This document shows positions 17,165 through 25,404 of a DNA stretch of 47,790 nucleotides, in pieces. Within the stretch, counting starts at the first letter, position 1; each line of letters opens with the position of its first letter. Under the pieces are notes generated by a model, which did no database searches, was not told where the DNA came from, and saw nothing but the letters and a program-made list of their open reading frames with translations. The translations under genes and the position numbers were made by a program. This DNA is from Affinundibacterium seohonense (lineage in GTDB: Bacteria > Pseudomonadota > Gammaproteobacteria > Burkholderiales > Burkholderiaceae_D): the NCBI RefSeq assembly GCF_014284305.1, contig NZ_JACOFW010000030.1:1-47790 (forward strand). The letters run 5' to 3'.

Positions 17165-18109
17165 TCAATTGTAAAGTGTGCCCGTGTTAATCACCGGCTG
17201 AGTCTCTTTATCCGAACACAACACCACCAGCAAATTACTCACCATAGCCGCTTTGCGCTCATCGTCGAGTTCAACAATTTTCCTCGCAGACAGACCTAAT
17301 AGTGCCTCCTCAACCATGGTCACAGCGCCATGCACGATCTTTTTGCGGGCACTGATAATGGCCTCAGCCTGTTGACGGCGTAGCATCACTTGGGCGATTT
17401 CTTGGGCATAGGCCAAGTGCGTTAACTTCGCATCTTCAACATCAATACCTGCCGCCACAAACCGATTGTGTAGCTCTTGTCGCATCGCATTCGCAACGAC
17501 ATCCATACCCGCCCGTAAAGTGGTTTCACCTGCTGCCAAATCCTCGCCATCATCATAGGCGTATTGCGCGGCCAAGTGACGCAAGGCCGCCTCTGCCTGC
17601 ACGTGGACGAACCGTTCAAAATCATCAACATTAAACACTGCCAAGGCCGTCTCTTCTACCCGCCAGACGATCGCTGCGCCAATTTCTACTGGATTTCCAC
17701 GCTTATCATTCACTTTGAGTGGTGGCGTATTTAAGGTGCGGGCACGCAAACTGAGCTTACGTTTGGTATATAAAAAATTCGCCCAGCGCAATCCTTCGCT
17801 ACGATCCGTGCCTTTGTATTGTCCAAACAAAGAAAGTAAAGCGGCTTCGTTAGGTTGCAACATATACAGGCCAGCAAAAATCATCGTCCCTACCACATTG
17901 AGCAACAAGATCGCCAACACCCCCAATATCTGTGGCGCGCTAACCGTCAGCAGCAGATAAATACCGGCCACATGCAATAACACACCACAACCAAGCATCA
18001 AATAGCCATCCATTGATTGTAGTTGGCGTTCCTGTATGTCTTTGCGCACAATCGCTTTTCTGGCAATTTGCCTTGCGCCTGATTTTTCTGCCTGCGTTTC
18101 GCTGTTCAT
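17165..18109 (-). CDS. SPFH/Band 7 domain membrane protein
   Basis: A 314-residue protein of the stomatin/prohibitin/flotillin/HflK-C superfamily. It has a cytosolic N-terminal segment, two hydrophobic segments (GYLMLGCGVLLHVAGIYLLL and the ILGVLAILLLNVVGTMIFAG region), then the Band 7 domain from about residue 85 (PNEAALLSLFGQYKGTDRSE, KVNDKRGNPVEIGAAIVWRV, RFVHVQAEAALRHLAAQYAY) and a helical region typical of oligomerisation (QVMLRRQQAEAIISARKKIV). Such proteins form membrane-microdomain scaffolds. The frame is open to 18121, but ATG 18107-18109 has GGAG six bases upstream and is the better start. It heads the operon with the 30-residue membrane peptide and the RHH protein. Confidence 0.88.
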   Translation of the reverse strand: MNSETQAEKSGARQIARKAIVRKDIQERQLQSMDGYLMLGCGVLLHVAGIYLLLTVSAPQILGVLAILLLNVVGTMIFAGLYMLQPNEAALLSLFGQYKGTDRSEGLRWANFLYTKRKLSLRARTLNTPPLKVNDKRGNPVEIGAAIVWRVEETALAVFNVDDFERFVHVQAEAALRHLAAQYAYDDGEDLAAGETTLRAGMDVVANAMRQELHNRFVAAGIDVEDAKLTHLAYAQEIAQVMLRRQQAEAIISARKKIVHGAVTMVEEALLGLSARKIVELDDERKAAMVSNLLVVLCSDKETQPVINTGTLYN

Positions 18110-18182
18110 TTTATTCTCCATAAAAAATCTTCCACAAATGTTAGACCGTCAATACGGATCAACTTCCTCAACCACTGAAATC

Positions 18183-18222
18183 AAAGTGATATCACTTTAG
18201 GATCACTTGAAATCAATGTCAA
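18183..18222 (-). promoter_or_regulatory. Promoter with overlapping palindromic operator for the SPFH operon
   Basis: On the minus strand TTGACA (18217-18222) and TAAAGT (18194-18199) are separated by 17 bases, a good sigma-70 layout. A perfect 16-bp palindrome, AAAGTGATATCACTTT (18183-18198), covers the -10 and the expected start site. A further half-site ATCACTT lies in the spacer (18202-18208). This is the classic geometry of repression, and the RHH protein of the same operon is the obvious candidate ligand (inference). Confidence 0.72.
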
Positions 18223-18247
18223 GACTTTTTGTAAAATTTTTCAAGCT

Positions 18248-19699
18248 ATGACAACCACCAAAATTGGCAGTTCAGGTAAGATGCGCCGACATAGCAGAAC
18301 TCCTTCGCCCTCAATGAAAACCAAAATACGTAGCGAACTTGCCAAGCTTTGGCAAATCGCCTGGCCTGTGCTAATTGGGCAACTCGCCACCGTTGGCATG
18401 TCAGTTGCTGACGTTGCCATGGCAGGCCATTTCAGTGCTCAAGATTTAGCAGCAGTCGCGCTAGGCGCCTCCCTTTGGTCGATTATTTTGGTCACCGTAA
18501 TGGGAATCATGATTTCCATTAATGCCGTGGTATCACATGAAGTGGGTGCTGGTGCTTTCGACAAGATCCCGCACATCATGCGTCAATCGATGTGCATGGC
18601 CTTTGGCATTGGCATGATCGCTTGCCTTTTATTAAATCTTTCCACGGCCGTATTTGATTACTTACAACTTGAGCCTTTCGTGCAACAAAAGGCAACCGAA
18701 TTCGTACGCGTGATCAGTATCGGCATGCCGGCATTCGCCATGTACCGCGCGCTCTACAGCTACACGACCAGCCTAAATGAAACCAAGCCAGTCATGATGA
18801 TTGCGATCGTTGGACTCATCTTTAACATCATCGTTAATTACCTCTTTATTTATGGCAAATTTGGTTTGCCGCAATTAGGCTCGACGGGCTGCGCACTGGC
18901 GACCGGTGTCGCGATGTGGCTGATGCTGGGTGTGATGTTATGGTGGATGCGTCGTGCCCCAGTATATCGCCAGACATATCCATTCACCCATCGAGAAGCG
19001 CCAAAATGGAGCGAAATCCGCTCAATGCTGAGAATTGGTTTGCCTATAGGTGTCACTTACTTCGCTGAAGTTTCTGCGTTCTGTGCAGTTGGCTTACTGG
19101 TCGCTCGCTTTGGTGTGGTGGCAATTTCGGCTAACCAGATCGCGCTCAATTTCTCCTCCCTTATTTTTATGGTGCCCATGAGCCTAGGGATTGCATTGAC
19201 GACTCGCGTCGGTCAAACTTTGGGCGAAGGTGATGTAGTTCGAGCTCGCTTTGTCTCATGGACCGGCGTTGGACTCTCCTTAGTCATTGCGGTCTTTTCT
19301 GCCACCTTAATGACGCTCTTCCGTCATCAGGTCGCTGCGGCGTACACCTCAGATCCAGCGGTTCAAGAAGTCGCGGCAAACTTACTGTTGTTAGCAGCCA
19401 TTTTTCAATTGTCGGATGCTGCCCAAGTCACCTTGTCTTGCGCCTTACGCGGCTACAAAGTGACTCGCGTGCCGATGTTCATCCATATCATGGCGTTTTA
19501 CGGATTTGCCCTGCCTATCGGTTTAGCATTAGGTTTAGCACCTGACTGGATGCCTTGGCACCCTGCTAAACCTATGGAGGCTAGCGGTTTTTGGATAGGC
19601 TTGGTTTTGGGTCTGACGGTCGCGGCAATTTTGCTTGCCATCTTCTTACATAGACTTTCCAGCACTCGAATCGCCTATCACTTAAATGCAGAAGAATAA
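18248..19699 (+). CDS. MATE family multidrug exporter (NorM-like)
   Basis: A 483-residue, 12-helix MATE transporter predicted to export cationic drugs or toxic metabolites with Na+ or H+ antiport. Conserved points are LWQIAWPVLIGQLATVGMSV and ADVAMAGHFS in helix 1, NAVVSHEVGAG, and in the second half LRIGLPIGVTYFAEVSAFCA and SLGIALTTRVGQTLGEGD. The N-terminus is about 22 residues longer than usual, and the ATG at 18248 lacks a ribosome site; ATG 18314 (MKTKIRSELAKLW) is an equally plausible start. Its promoter region is shared with the divergent SPFH operon, so the palindrome at 18183-18198 might affect it too. Confidence 0.92.
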   Translation: MTTTKIGSSGKMRRHSRTPSPSMKTKIRSELAKLWQIAWPVLIGQLATVGMSVADVAMAGHFSAQDLAAVALGASLWSIILVTVMGIMISINAVVSHEVGAGAFDKIPHIMRQSMCMAFGIGMIACLLLNLSTAVFDYLQLEPFVQQKATEFVRVISIGMPAFAMYRALYSYTTSLNETKPVMMIAIVGLIFNIIVNYLFIYGKFGLPQLGSTGCALATGVAMWLMLGVMLWWMRRAPVYRQTYPFTHREAPKWSEIRSMLRIGLPIGVTYFAEVSAFCAVGLLVARFGVVAISANQIALNFSSLIFMVPMSLGIALTTRVGQTLGEGDVVRARFVSWTGVGLSLVIAVFSATLMTLFRHQVAAAYTSDPAVQEVAANLLLLAAIFQLSDAAQVTLSCALRGYKVTRVPMFIHIMAFYGFALPIGLALGLAPDWMPWHPAKPMEASGFWIGLVLGLTVAAILLAIFLHRLSSTRIAYHLNAEE

Positions 19700-19833
19700 T
19701 GCCTTCTCTCGGTATGATGCGCCTGAATAAGTCGCACCAAAAAGCACATAGTGTAAAATGTCGGATTCATTCCCATAATCTTTCTATTTGCGCAATCAAC
19801 ATGTTGCGCATTTATTTCTGAGCAAAGTTCATC

Positions 19834-20925
19834 ATGAGTCTTCAATGCGGCATCGTCGGCCTACCTAATGTCGGCAAATCCACGCTTTTTAATGCTTTGA
19901 CTAAAGCAGGTATCCCAGCGGAAAACTATCCTTTCTGTACGATTGAACCAAATGTTGGTGTGGTTGAAGTTCCAGACCCGCGCTTGAAACAGCTATCAGA
20001 AATCGTCAAACCAGAACGCGTCCAAAACGCGATCGTTGAGTTTGTCGATATCGCTGGTTTGGTCGCCGGCGCATCCAAAGGTGAAGGCTTAGGCAATCAG
20101 TTTTTAGCCCACATTCGCGAAACCGACGCGATCGTCAATGTTGTTCGCTGTTTTGAAGATGACAATGTCATTCACGTCGCAGGCAAAGTCAGTCCGCTCG
20201 ACGACATCGAAGTGATTCAAACCGAATTATGCCTAGCCGACATGGGCTCGGTAGAAAAAGCCATCCATCGCGAAAATAAAAAAGCGCGCTCGGGCGACAA
20301 AGATGCAATGAAACTCGTCACCCTGCTCGAAAAAATCATGCCAGGCTTAAATGATGCCAAGCCAATTCGCGCCATGGGTTTAGACAAAGAAGAAATGGCA
20401 CTCATCAAACCGATGTGTTTGATCACGGCTAAGCCAGCCATGTACGTCGCCAACGTCTCTGACCATGGCTTCACGAACAACCCATTGCTGGATCAATTAA
20501 CGACTTACGCAGCATCACAAAATGCACCTATCGTCGCCATCTGCGCTTCTATCGAATCTGAAATTGCCGATTTAGAAGATGCCGATAAAACTGAATTTCT
20601 GGCAGACATGGGCATGGAAGAACCTGGCTTAGATCGCCTGATTCGCGCGGCATTTAAACTCCTAGGCTTACAAACCTATTTCACGGCTGGCGTCAAAGAA
20701 GTACGCGCCTGGACGATCCATGTCGGCGACACAGCACCGCAAGCTGCTGGCGTGATTCACACCGATTTCGAACGCGGCTTCATCCGCGCCCAAACCATTG
20801 CGTTTGATGACTACATCACCCACAAAGGCGAGGCTGGCGCCAAAGAAGCAGGCAAAATGCGCGCTGAGGGTAAAGAATATGTGGTGAAAGATGGGGATGT
20901 TTTGAATTTCTTGTTTAATGTTTAA
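19834..20925 (+). CDS. ychF: Redox-regulated ATPase YchF
   Basis: A 363-residue Obg-family P-loop protein of standard length that binds ribosomes and prefers ATP over GTP. The P-loop is GLPNVGKST (residues 9-17), with [20 protein letters not shown] as the G3 region. The G4 position reads NVSD in place of NKxD, the change that explains ATP preference. The helical hairpin domain lies in the middle and a C-terminal TGS-like domain at the end ([19 protein letters not shown], ending [13 protein letters not shown]). It is a single gene with its own terminator at 20958. It is usually next to pth in related genomes but is not here. Confidence 0.97.
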   Translation: MSLQCGIVGLPNVGKSTLFNALTKAGIPAENYPFCTIEPNVGVVEVPDPRLKQLSEIVKPERVQNAIVEFVDIAGLVAGASKGEGLGNQFLAHIRETDAIVNVVRCFEDDNVIHVAGKVSPLDDIEVIQTELCLADMGSVEKAIHRENKKARSGDKDAMKLVTLLEKIMPGLNDAKPIRAMGLDKEEMALIKPMCLITAKPAMYVANVSDHGFTNNPLLDQLTTYAASQNAPIVAICASIESEIADLEDADKTEFLADMGMEEPGLDRLIRAAFKLLGLQTYFTAGVKEVRAWTIHVGDTAPQAAGVIHTDFERGFIRAQTIAFDDYITHKGEAGAKEAGKMRAEGKEYVVKDGDVLNFLFNV

Positions 20926-20957
20926 ATAACATCTAAGTCATACTAGTTCTGTCAGAG

Positions 20958-20986
20958 AAGGGTCACGAGTTACGCGACCCTTTTTT
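20958..20986 (+). terminator. Terminator of ychF
   Basis: AAGGGTC (20958-20964) pairs with GACCCTT (20976-20982) around an 11-base loop, followed by a run of T. It lies 33 bases after the ychF stop. Confidence 0.82.
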
Positions 20987-20996
20987 CTTGAAAAAT

Positions 20997-21563
20997 TTAG
21001 AATCCAAACACTTCCGACGAAATCGACACGAACTCAATTCCGTTCGACGTCATGTTGCATCTTCCCTTATGGTTCAGCACAGCGAGAATTTCACTTGATC
21101 TGATTAGACATCCTAAGGAATCGTAGCCATTGGTCGTGCTTTTACCATTAGCATCGGTTGTGCTCTCTATCCGCCCTGCTAGATCGTAGGTGCTGCTGGT
21201 GCTGGTGCCATCGGCGGCGATGGTCTTCACCAAACGATTTAGGACATCGTATTCGTAACGGGTGGTTCGGCGTTGACGATCGGTGGTGGAGCAGGGAATT
21301 GGCAAAGCACCGCTTTGCCCCTGCGCAACGATCTCGCCTTACAAGGCGAGATTCCTTACACCCACTTTTGCAGTGGCGCTTACAAAGGGGTTGGTTTTTG
21401 CTTTATCACCGAAGGTGATCTGTTGTGATGGTTTTGTTGGTGGCGCATCCGTTGCGATGTTGAGGCTGATGTCGCTGACCGACGCAAAAGCGGGCTCGTA
21501 AAACAGCATCGCTGCCATGATGGCAGCGATTATGCGGTGGTTTGTTGAGTGTTTGGTTTTGAT
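20997..21563 (-). pseudogene. Remnant of a secreted Rhs/YD-repeat protein
   Basis: One minus-strand frame reads from ATC 21561-21563 to 20997 with a single ochre stop at 21339-21341. The first part would begin IKTKHSTNHRIIAAIMAAML and continue FYEPAFA-SVSDIS, a good signal peptide if ATC replaced an ancestral ATG. After the stop, and after two small palindromes (21301-21319 and 21331-21352), comes YEYDVLNRLVKTIAADGTST, a typical YD-repeat, followed by two more degenerate repeats and an unrelated tail. The Rhs core is missing. I read it as a decayed 5' end joined to a short internal segment of an Rhs gene by deletion. No ribosome site is convincing. Confidence 0.6.
21301..21352. repeat. Pair of small palindromes inside the Rhs remnant
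   Basis: GGCAAAGC-ACC-GCTTTGCC (21301-21319) and ATCTCGCCTT-AC-AAGGCGAGAT (21331-21352) stand 11 bases apart. The stop codon that splits the Rhs remnant lies in the second one. Together they look like a small inserted repeat unit, but no second copy is present in the window to prove it. Confidence 0.45.
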
Positions 21564-21668
21564 GGGGTAAACCTGTAAATTTACCGTTCATTCTGAATGT
21601 TAGGATGTAATAGTTTGACTCCGTTCTGCGCATGATCCCGTTCTGCGCATCTTTGTACTTTTAGTCTG

Positions 21669-22397
21669 CTAGCCTTCTGCTTGGCCCAATATCTCTGCCG
21701 ACAGCTTTACCTGTGATTGCCATTTTCTACGCGATTCTGCATCGTCAAAAGGAAGACTCTGAATTTCTTGATGAAGGCAACTCAATTCCTTTTTTAAAGC
21801 CCGCAGAGTTTCTACAGGCTGTTTTTTGATCTGCTGCAACACGGCGGAAAAAGGATAATACTCTGCGGATAGTCGGTTTTTTGCACGAAACAAAGCACTC
21901 TCTGTCGTTGCCTCAATTAGTGTGTGGGTTTGATCGACCTTCAGTCCTATACGGCCTCGAAGCAACTGCTTATCGAAGCAAACCATTGCATGTAAAAATT
22001 CTCCGACCGCTTCGTTCCGAGCAGAAAAAAGACCAAATCTTGAATGATCTATTTCTAACGAATCAAGGATGTTGTCAAGGGAGCCAAGAAGACTAGAGTT
22101 CGGCACCTGCGCTTGCATTTCAATCCTGCTTGTGGCTACTAAAGCGGACGTTGCTACTTCGGGCCTTAAATTTAGAGGAATGCTTTTTACATAGTCGCCA
22201 ACTCTATTGTCCCATTCGTCGAACTGAGAATTCGTCCAACCGTTCTCGTATGGGAGCCAGATCGATTCTGATTTATCGAGAAGCCGTCCCCTGAGATAAC
22301 TCAGCAATGATGCCGGTGCCTCGGCCTCTGAGATTTTTGCATATACAGTGGAGAGCAAATTATTCCAGATTTTTATATCGATCCTTTTGATCTTCAT
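21669..22397 (-). CDS. Candidate immunity protein for the Rhs toxin (unknown family)
   Basis: A 242-residue, apparently soluble, mostly helical protein that I do not recognise. It begins MKIKRIDIKIWNNLLSTVYA and has no signal peptide or membrane segment. Its ATG follows the last stop of the Rhs toxin region by nine bases, with AAGGA six to eight bases upstream, so the two are translationally close. That position is where Rhs/polymorphic-toxin loci carry the immunity gene; the function is inferred from position only. The frame is intact although the toxin gene is not, which fits retention of immunity against related strains. An alternative is an unrelated cargo gene. Confidence 0.55.
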   Translation of the reverse strand: MKIKRIDIKIWNNLLSTVYAKISEAEAPASLLSYLRGRLLDKSESIWLPYENGWTNSQFDEWDNRVGDYVKSIPLNLRPEVATSALVATSRIEMQAQVPNSSLLGSLDNILDSLEIDHSRFGLFSARNEAVGEFLHAMVCFDKQLLRGRIGLKVDQTHTLIEATTESALFRAKNRLSAEYYPFSAVLQQIKKQPVETLRALKKELSCLHQEIQSLPFDDAESRRKWQSQVKLSAEILGQAEG

Positions 22398-22406
22398 ACC
22401 ATATCC

Positions 22407-23660
22407 TTAGAAACACATATCAATGAACGCATCAGTCAAGAAGTGCGCTAACCCGACAAATCCACTTATTAGCTCGACTCCGCCTTTATTATCTCCAAGA
22501 GCATCCAAGATACGTTGCTTTTCTTTTGGCTTGAATTCCTTTCCAAAAACAACGGCAATACTTCCGTGTGTTTCTCTACCAGATTTAATTTGTGCTATTA
22601 GCCGGTCGAAGGCTTCGGAAGCTGCTTTCGGCACTTTCTACTTCACTTCAAGCAATTGCGTTCTGTCCTTCAGATCCAGCAAGAAATCAATCTTTCGATT
22701 GCCTCCGCTTCCTGAAACCGGAACATGTTTTTTTAGATCCCCTTTAAAACATTGACGGATCATTTCCTGCACCCGTCGCTCAACGACTCTTCCAAGCGCG
22801 CGAACTGCCGCCCCACCGGCTTGTTTTCCTGTTTGAAACGCAACTTGAGCCCTTGTGGCGAAGCCGGCCACTATGTTGCTGGCTACGCCGCCAACGTCCA
22901 TCAATCCCATTTGCCCACTTGGATCCGTCACATTAATGGGATCGTTATTTGCATAGACATAATCATGCAATGTAATGGGTTGAGCCATTGACCCGGAATG
23001 CGTGTCCATTCCATTGAACCGGCCTACCGCCGTGTCATACCACCTGGCGCGGTTGTACTGCAGCTGGATCGTATCATCGAAATATTCCCCAGTATACCGA
23101 TAAGCATTGTCAGATGCCCCGCTATGACCCTCCACAGTCCCAAACGCATCATACACATAGGCATCTGTGGTAATGCCCGCTGCATCCGTCAACGCCTTAA
23201 CACTACCCAAACCATCGGCATGATAATAGCTGTTTTGTCCTGCCCTGCTTTGTGCAATTAAACCGTTACCCCAGACATAGTTAGTGATAGTGCTGTTCGC
23301 ACCCAATGTGACGGTTTCTTGCAGGCTTTGTGCATAGGTATAGCTGCGGTCAACTAGGTAGTTTGTGATTTTGTCTGGATTGCCGTTTTGCCCTGGTTCG
23401 ACTTTTTGCGTGCGATTGCCATCAAGGTCGTAGCTGTATTGCGCTACCGTGATGGCAGTGGCTTCGCTCGTGCCTTGTTTGACGGCAGTCAAGCGTTGGT
23501 CGCTATTCCACGCATAGAACGTGGTTTGGCTTTCGCCTAGTGTTTTGCTTTTGAGGTTGCCGTTGCTGTCCCATGTGTAGCTGATGCTGCTTTGGGTGCT
23601 GCCTACGGTTTTTGTCTCTTGCGTGAACCTGTTCCTCAGAAACTCCCTACAGCACGGCAT
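22407..23660 (-). pseudogene. Rhs protein C-terminal fragment with a nuclease-like tip, split by an amber codon
   Basis: The first part (22638-23660, 340 codons) holds the end of an Rhs core: YD-repeats (YTWDSNGNLKSKTLGESQTT, YSYDLDGNRTQKVEPGQNG), the YHADGLGSVKALTDAAG block, and the core-terminal region RYTGEYFDDTIQLQYNRARW ... DPSG (residue 249). A variable tip follows, with KIDFLLDLKDRTQLLEVK: D325 and E338-V-K340 look like a PD-(D/E)XK nuclease site. TAG 22638-22640 stops the frame directly after that motif. The same frame then continues for 76 codons (KVPKAASEAFDRLIAQIKSG...) to TAA 22407-22409. The 5' end is also missing: only a few non-Rhs codons precede the first YD-repeat, and no ribosome site is seen. 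Most likely a silent toxin reservoir or a dead gene. Confidence 0.75.
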
Positions 23661-23716
23661 TTTTTGCTACGATGCTGCGCTTGCCTGTGTTGGGCTACTT
23701 ACGGTGATATCTGATT

Positions 23717-24091
23717 ATGCTGCGTGAAAAATTATTCTTAAGTATGGCTTCTTTAATGTTGTCATTGCTCGCCAGTTTGGCTTGCTTGCCTTTGTTCGCA
23801 GCAATCTTTCAAAATCGGGCGATAGCAGGTCAATTTGGGACTGCGGTCATTTTTTTATTGCCGGTGCTCAGTCTAAGCTTGTTATGGCGTGCAAATCCTG
23901 CTTCACATTATGATTTGCGCCGTTTTTGTTTTTTAGGCTGGGCGACTTTGCTATGTTTGATTGGCGTCAGCAATTTTGTGCTGGTGCAAGATCAAGCAAA
24001 TTCGAACAACACAGTATTGATGGTAGGAATCGTTTGTGCAGCGATTAGCATGCATGCCGCTAAAAAAGCCCAAAAACTTGCATCTCGTTGA
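23717..24091 (+). CDS. Small integral membrane protein, unknown
   Basis: A 124-residue protein with about four hydrophobic segments: residues 7-30 (SMASLMLSLLASLACLPLFA), 41-57 (TAVIFLLPVLSLSLLW), 69-90 (FCFLGWATLLCLIGVSNFVL) and 99-113 (TVLMVGIVCAAISMHA). A short basic tail follows (KKAQKLASR). No family is recognised. It starts only 57 bases from the broken 5' end of the Rhs fragment on the other strand. It is probably unrelated to Rhs function. The ribosome site (GGTGA) is weak. Confidence 0.65.
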   Translation: MLREKLFLSMASLMLSLLASLACLPLFAAIFQNRAIAGQFGTAVIFLLPVLSLSLLWRANPASHYDLRRFCFLGWATLLCLIGVSNFVLVQDQANSNNTVLMVGIVCAAISMHAAKKAQKLASR

Positions 24092-24284
24092 TACCTGCAT
24101 CCTTCCAATATCAAAGCGAATACTCGCCTAAACATGTTCAAATAAAGACAAAACTTAAACTTTTTTTCTCCTTAGCAATAAATTCTCCGTATTTCGGCTA
24201 TCATTTTCACTAGTTCGTTTCAAAAATTCTTCGTATTCAACACAAGCTCTGCCTCATGTGCAGCTTTGTCACGGGAGTTGTTCG

Positions 24285-25355
24285 ATGGAGATGCGGGTAC
24301 TAGTTATTGATGACTCACAGATTAATGTGACGCTTCTCTGTCGTTTGCTCGAAAAAATCGAGCACTGCTCTTCCGTTGATTTTCTGGATCCTGAATCAGC
24401 GCTACATTGGTGCGTTAAGGAAGCGCCTGATTTGGTACTGGTTGATTACATGATGCCCAATATGAATGGCATTGAATTCATTCGACAATTCCGTAATTTG
24501 CCACATTGCCAGGACATCCCAGTCCTCATGATTACTGCCAATGATGAGGTGGCATTGCGTTATCAGGCACTCGAAGTCGGTGCCAATGATTTTTTGATCA
24601 AACCCGTCGACAAAATAGAATTTCTCGCCCGTACCAAAAATATGCTGGCCTTACGGCGTCATCAGCGTTTACTAGAAAATCGTGCCGCTTGGCTGGATGC
24701 GGAGGTGCAAAAAGCCACCGCAGAAATTCGGGCGCGTGAACAAGAAACCATATTGCGACTATCAAAAGCAGCGGATTCACGTGATCCAGAAACTGGCGCT
24801 CACATCGTCCGCATGGCAAATTACTCACGTCTAATCGCCCAAAATCTCAATTTGCCAGAAGCCGTTCAACAAATGATCCTGGAAGCTGCGCCCATGCATG
24901 ACATTGGTAAAGTTGGGATCCCTGATCACATTTTGCTGAAGCCAGGAAAACTATCTGTCGATGAATTTTCCATCATGAAAACACACGCGAGACTGGGTTT
25001 CCAGATTCTCGATGGAAGCGCGTCGGAAACCTTGCAAATGGGCGCGGAAATCGCCTTGGCACATCACGAAAAATTTGACGGCAGTGGCTATCCACAAGGT
25101 TTAGTAGGCTCCGCTATTCCACTATCGGCGCGCATCGTTGCTGTGGCCGATGTGTTCGACGCGCTCACTTCAGAACGACCATACAAACAAGCTTGGGACA
25201 TTGAGCGAGCAGTCAATTTTTTGAGAGAAGGTAGCGGTCAACATTTTGACCCGCTATGTGTGAATGCGTTTCTGCAAAATTTTTCTGAAGTTTTGGCAAT
25301 CAAGGAGCGCTACCAGGAAGACCAAGATGATGTAGAAAATTTTGGTGCGTTCTAA
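24285..25355 (+). CDS. Response regulator with HD-GYP phosphodiesterase domain (RpfG-like)
   Basis: A 356-residue protein. The receiver domain (residues 1-120) has D54 in LVDYMMPN as the phosphorylation site and K at SKP-like position FLIKPVD. A coiled linker (LENRAAWLDAEVQKATAEIR) joins it to an HD-GYP domain. Its metal and catalytic residues are present: H205-D206 in PMHDIGKVGIPD, a later AHHEKFDGSGYP with G268-Y269-P270, and ADVFDALTSERPYK. It should hydrolyse cyclic di-GMP when phosphorylated. I chose ATG 24285 because GGGAG stands at the right distance; a GTG at 24258 would add nine residues. It heads an operon with a FIST protein and a hybrid kinase, its probable phosphodonor. Confidence 0.92.
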   Translation: MEMRVLVIDDSQINVTLLCRLLEKIEHCSSVDFLDPESALHWCVKEAPDLVLVDYMMPNMNGIEFIRQFRNLPHCQDIPVLMITANDEVALRYQALEVGANDFLIKPVDKIEFLARTKNMLALRRHQRLLENRAAWLDAEVQKATAEIRAREQETILRLSKAADSRDPETGAHIVRMANYSRLIAQNLNLPEAVQQMILEAAPMHDIGKVGIPDHILLKPGKLSVDEFSIMKTHARLGFQILDGSASETLQMGAEIALAHHEKFDGSGYPQGLVGSAIPLSARIVAVADVFDALTSERPYKQAWDIERAVNFLREGSGQHFDPLCVNAFLQNFSEVLAIKERYQEDQDDVENFGAF

Positions 25356-25404
25356 TTTATCGTCCAGCAGTACCCCGACAAGACTATCGCAAAGGAAACG
25401 CAAG

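Noticed and set aside
21301..21352. Integron attC site
   Set aside because: There are two short palindromes but no conserved R'/R'' core sites and no gene-cassette layout.
21406..21633. A 75-codon minus-strand frame over the Rhs remnant
   Set aside because: It has a low-complexity, His/Arg-rich product in a different frame from the one with a clear signal peptide, so it is treated as a chance frame.
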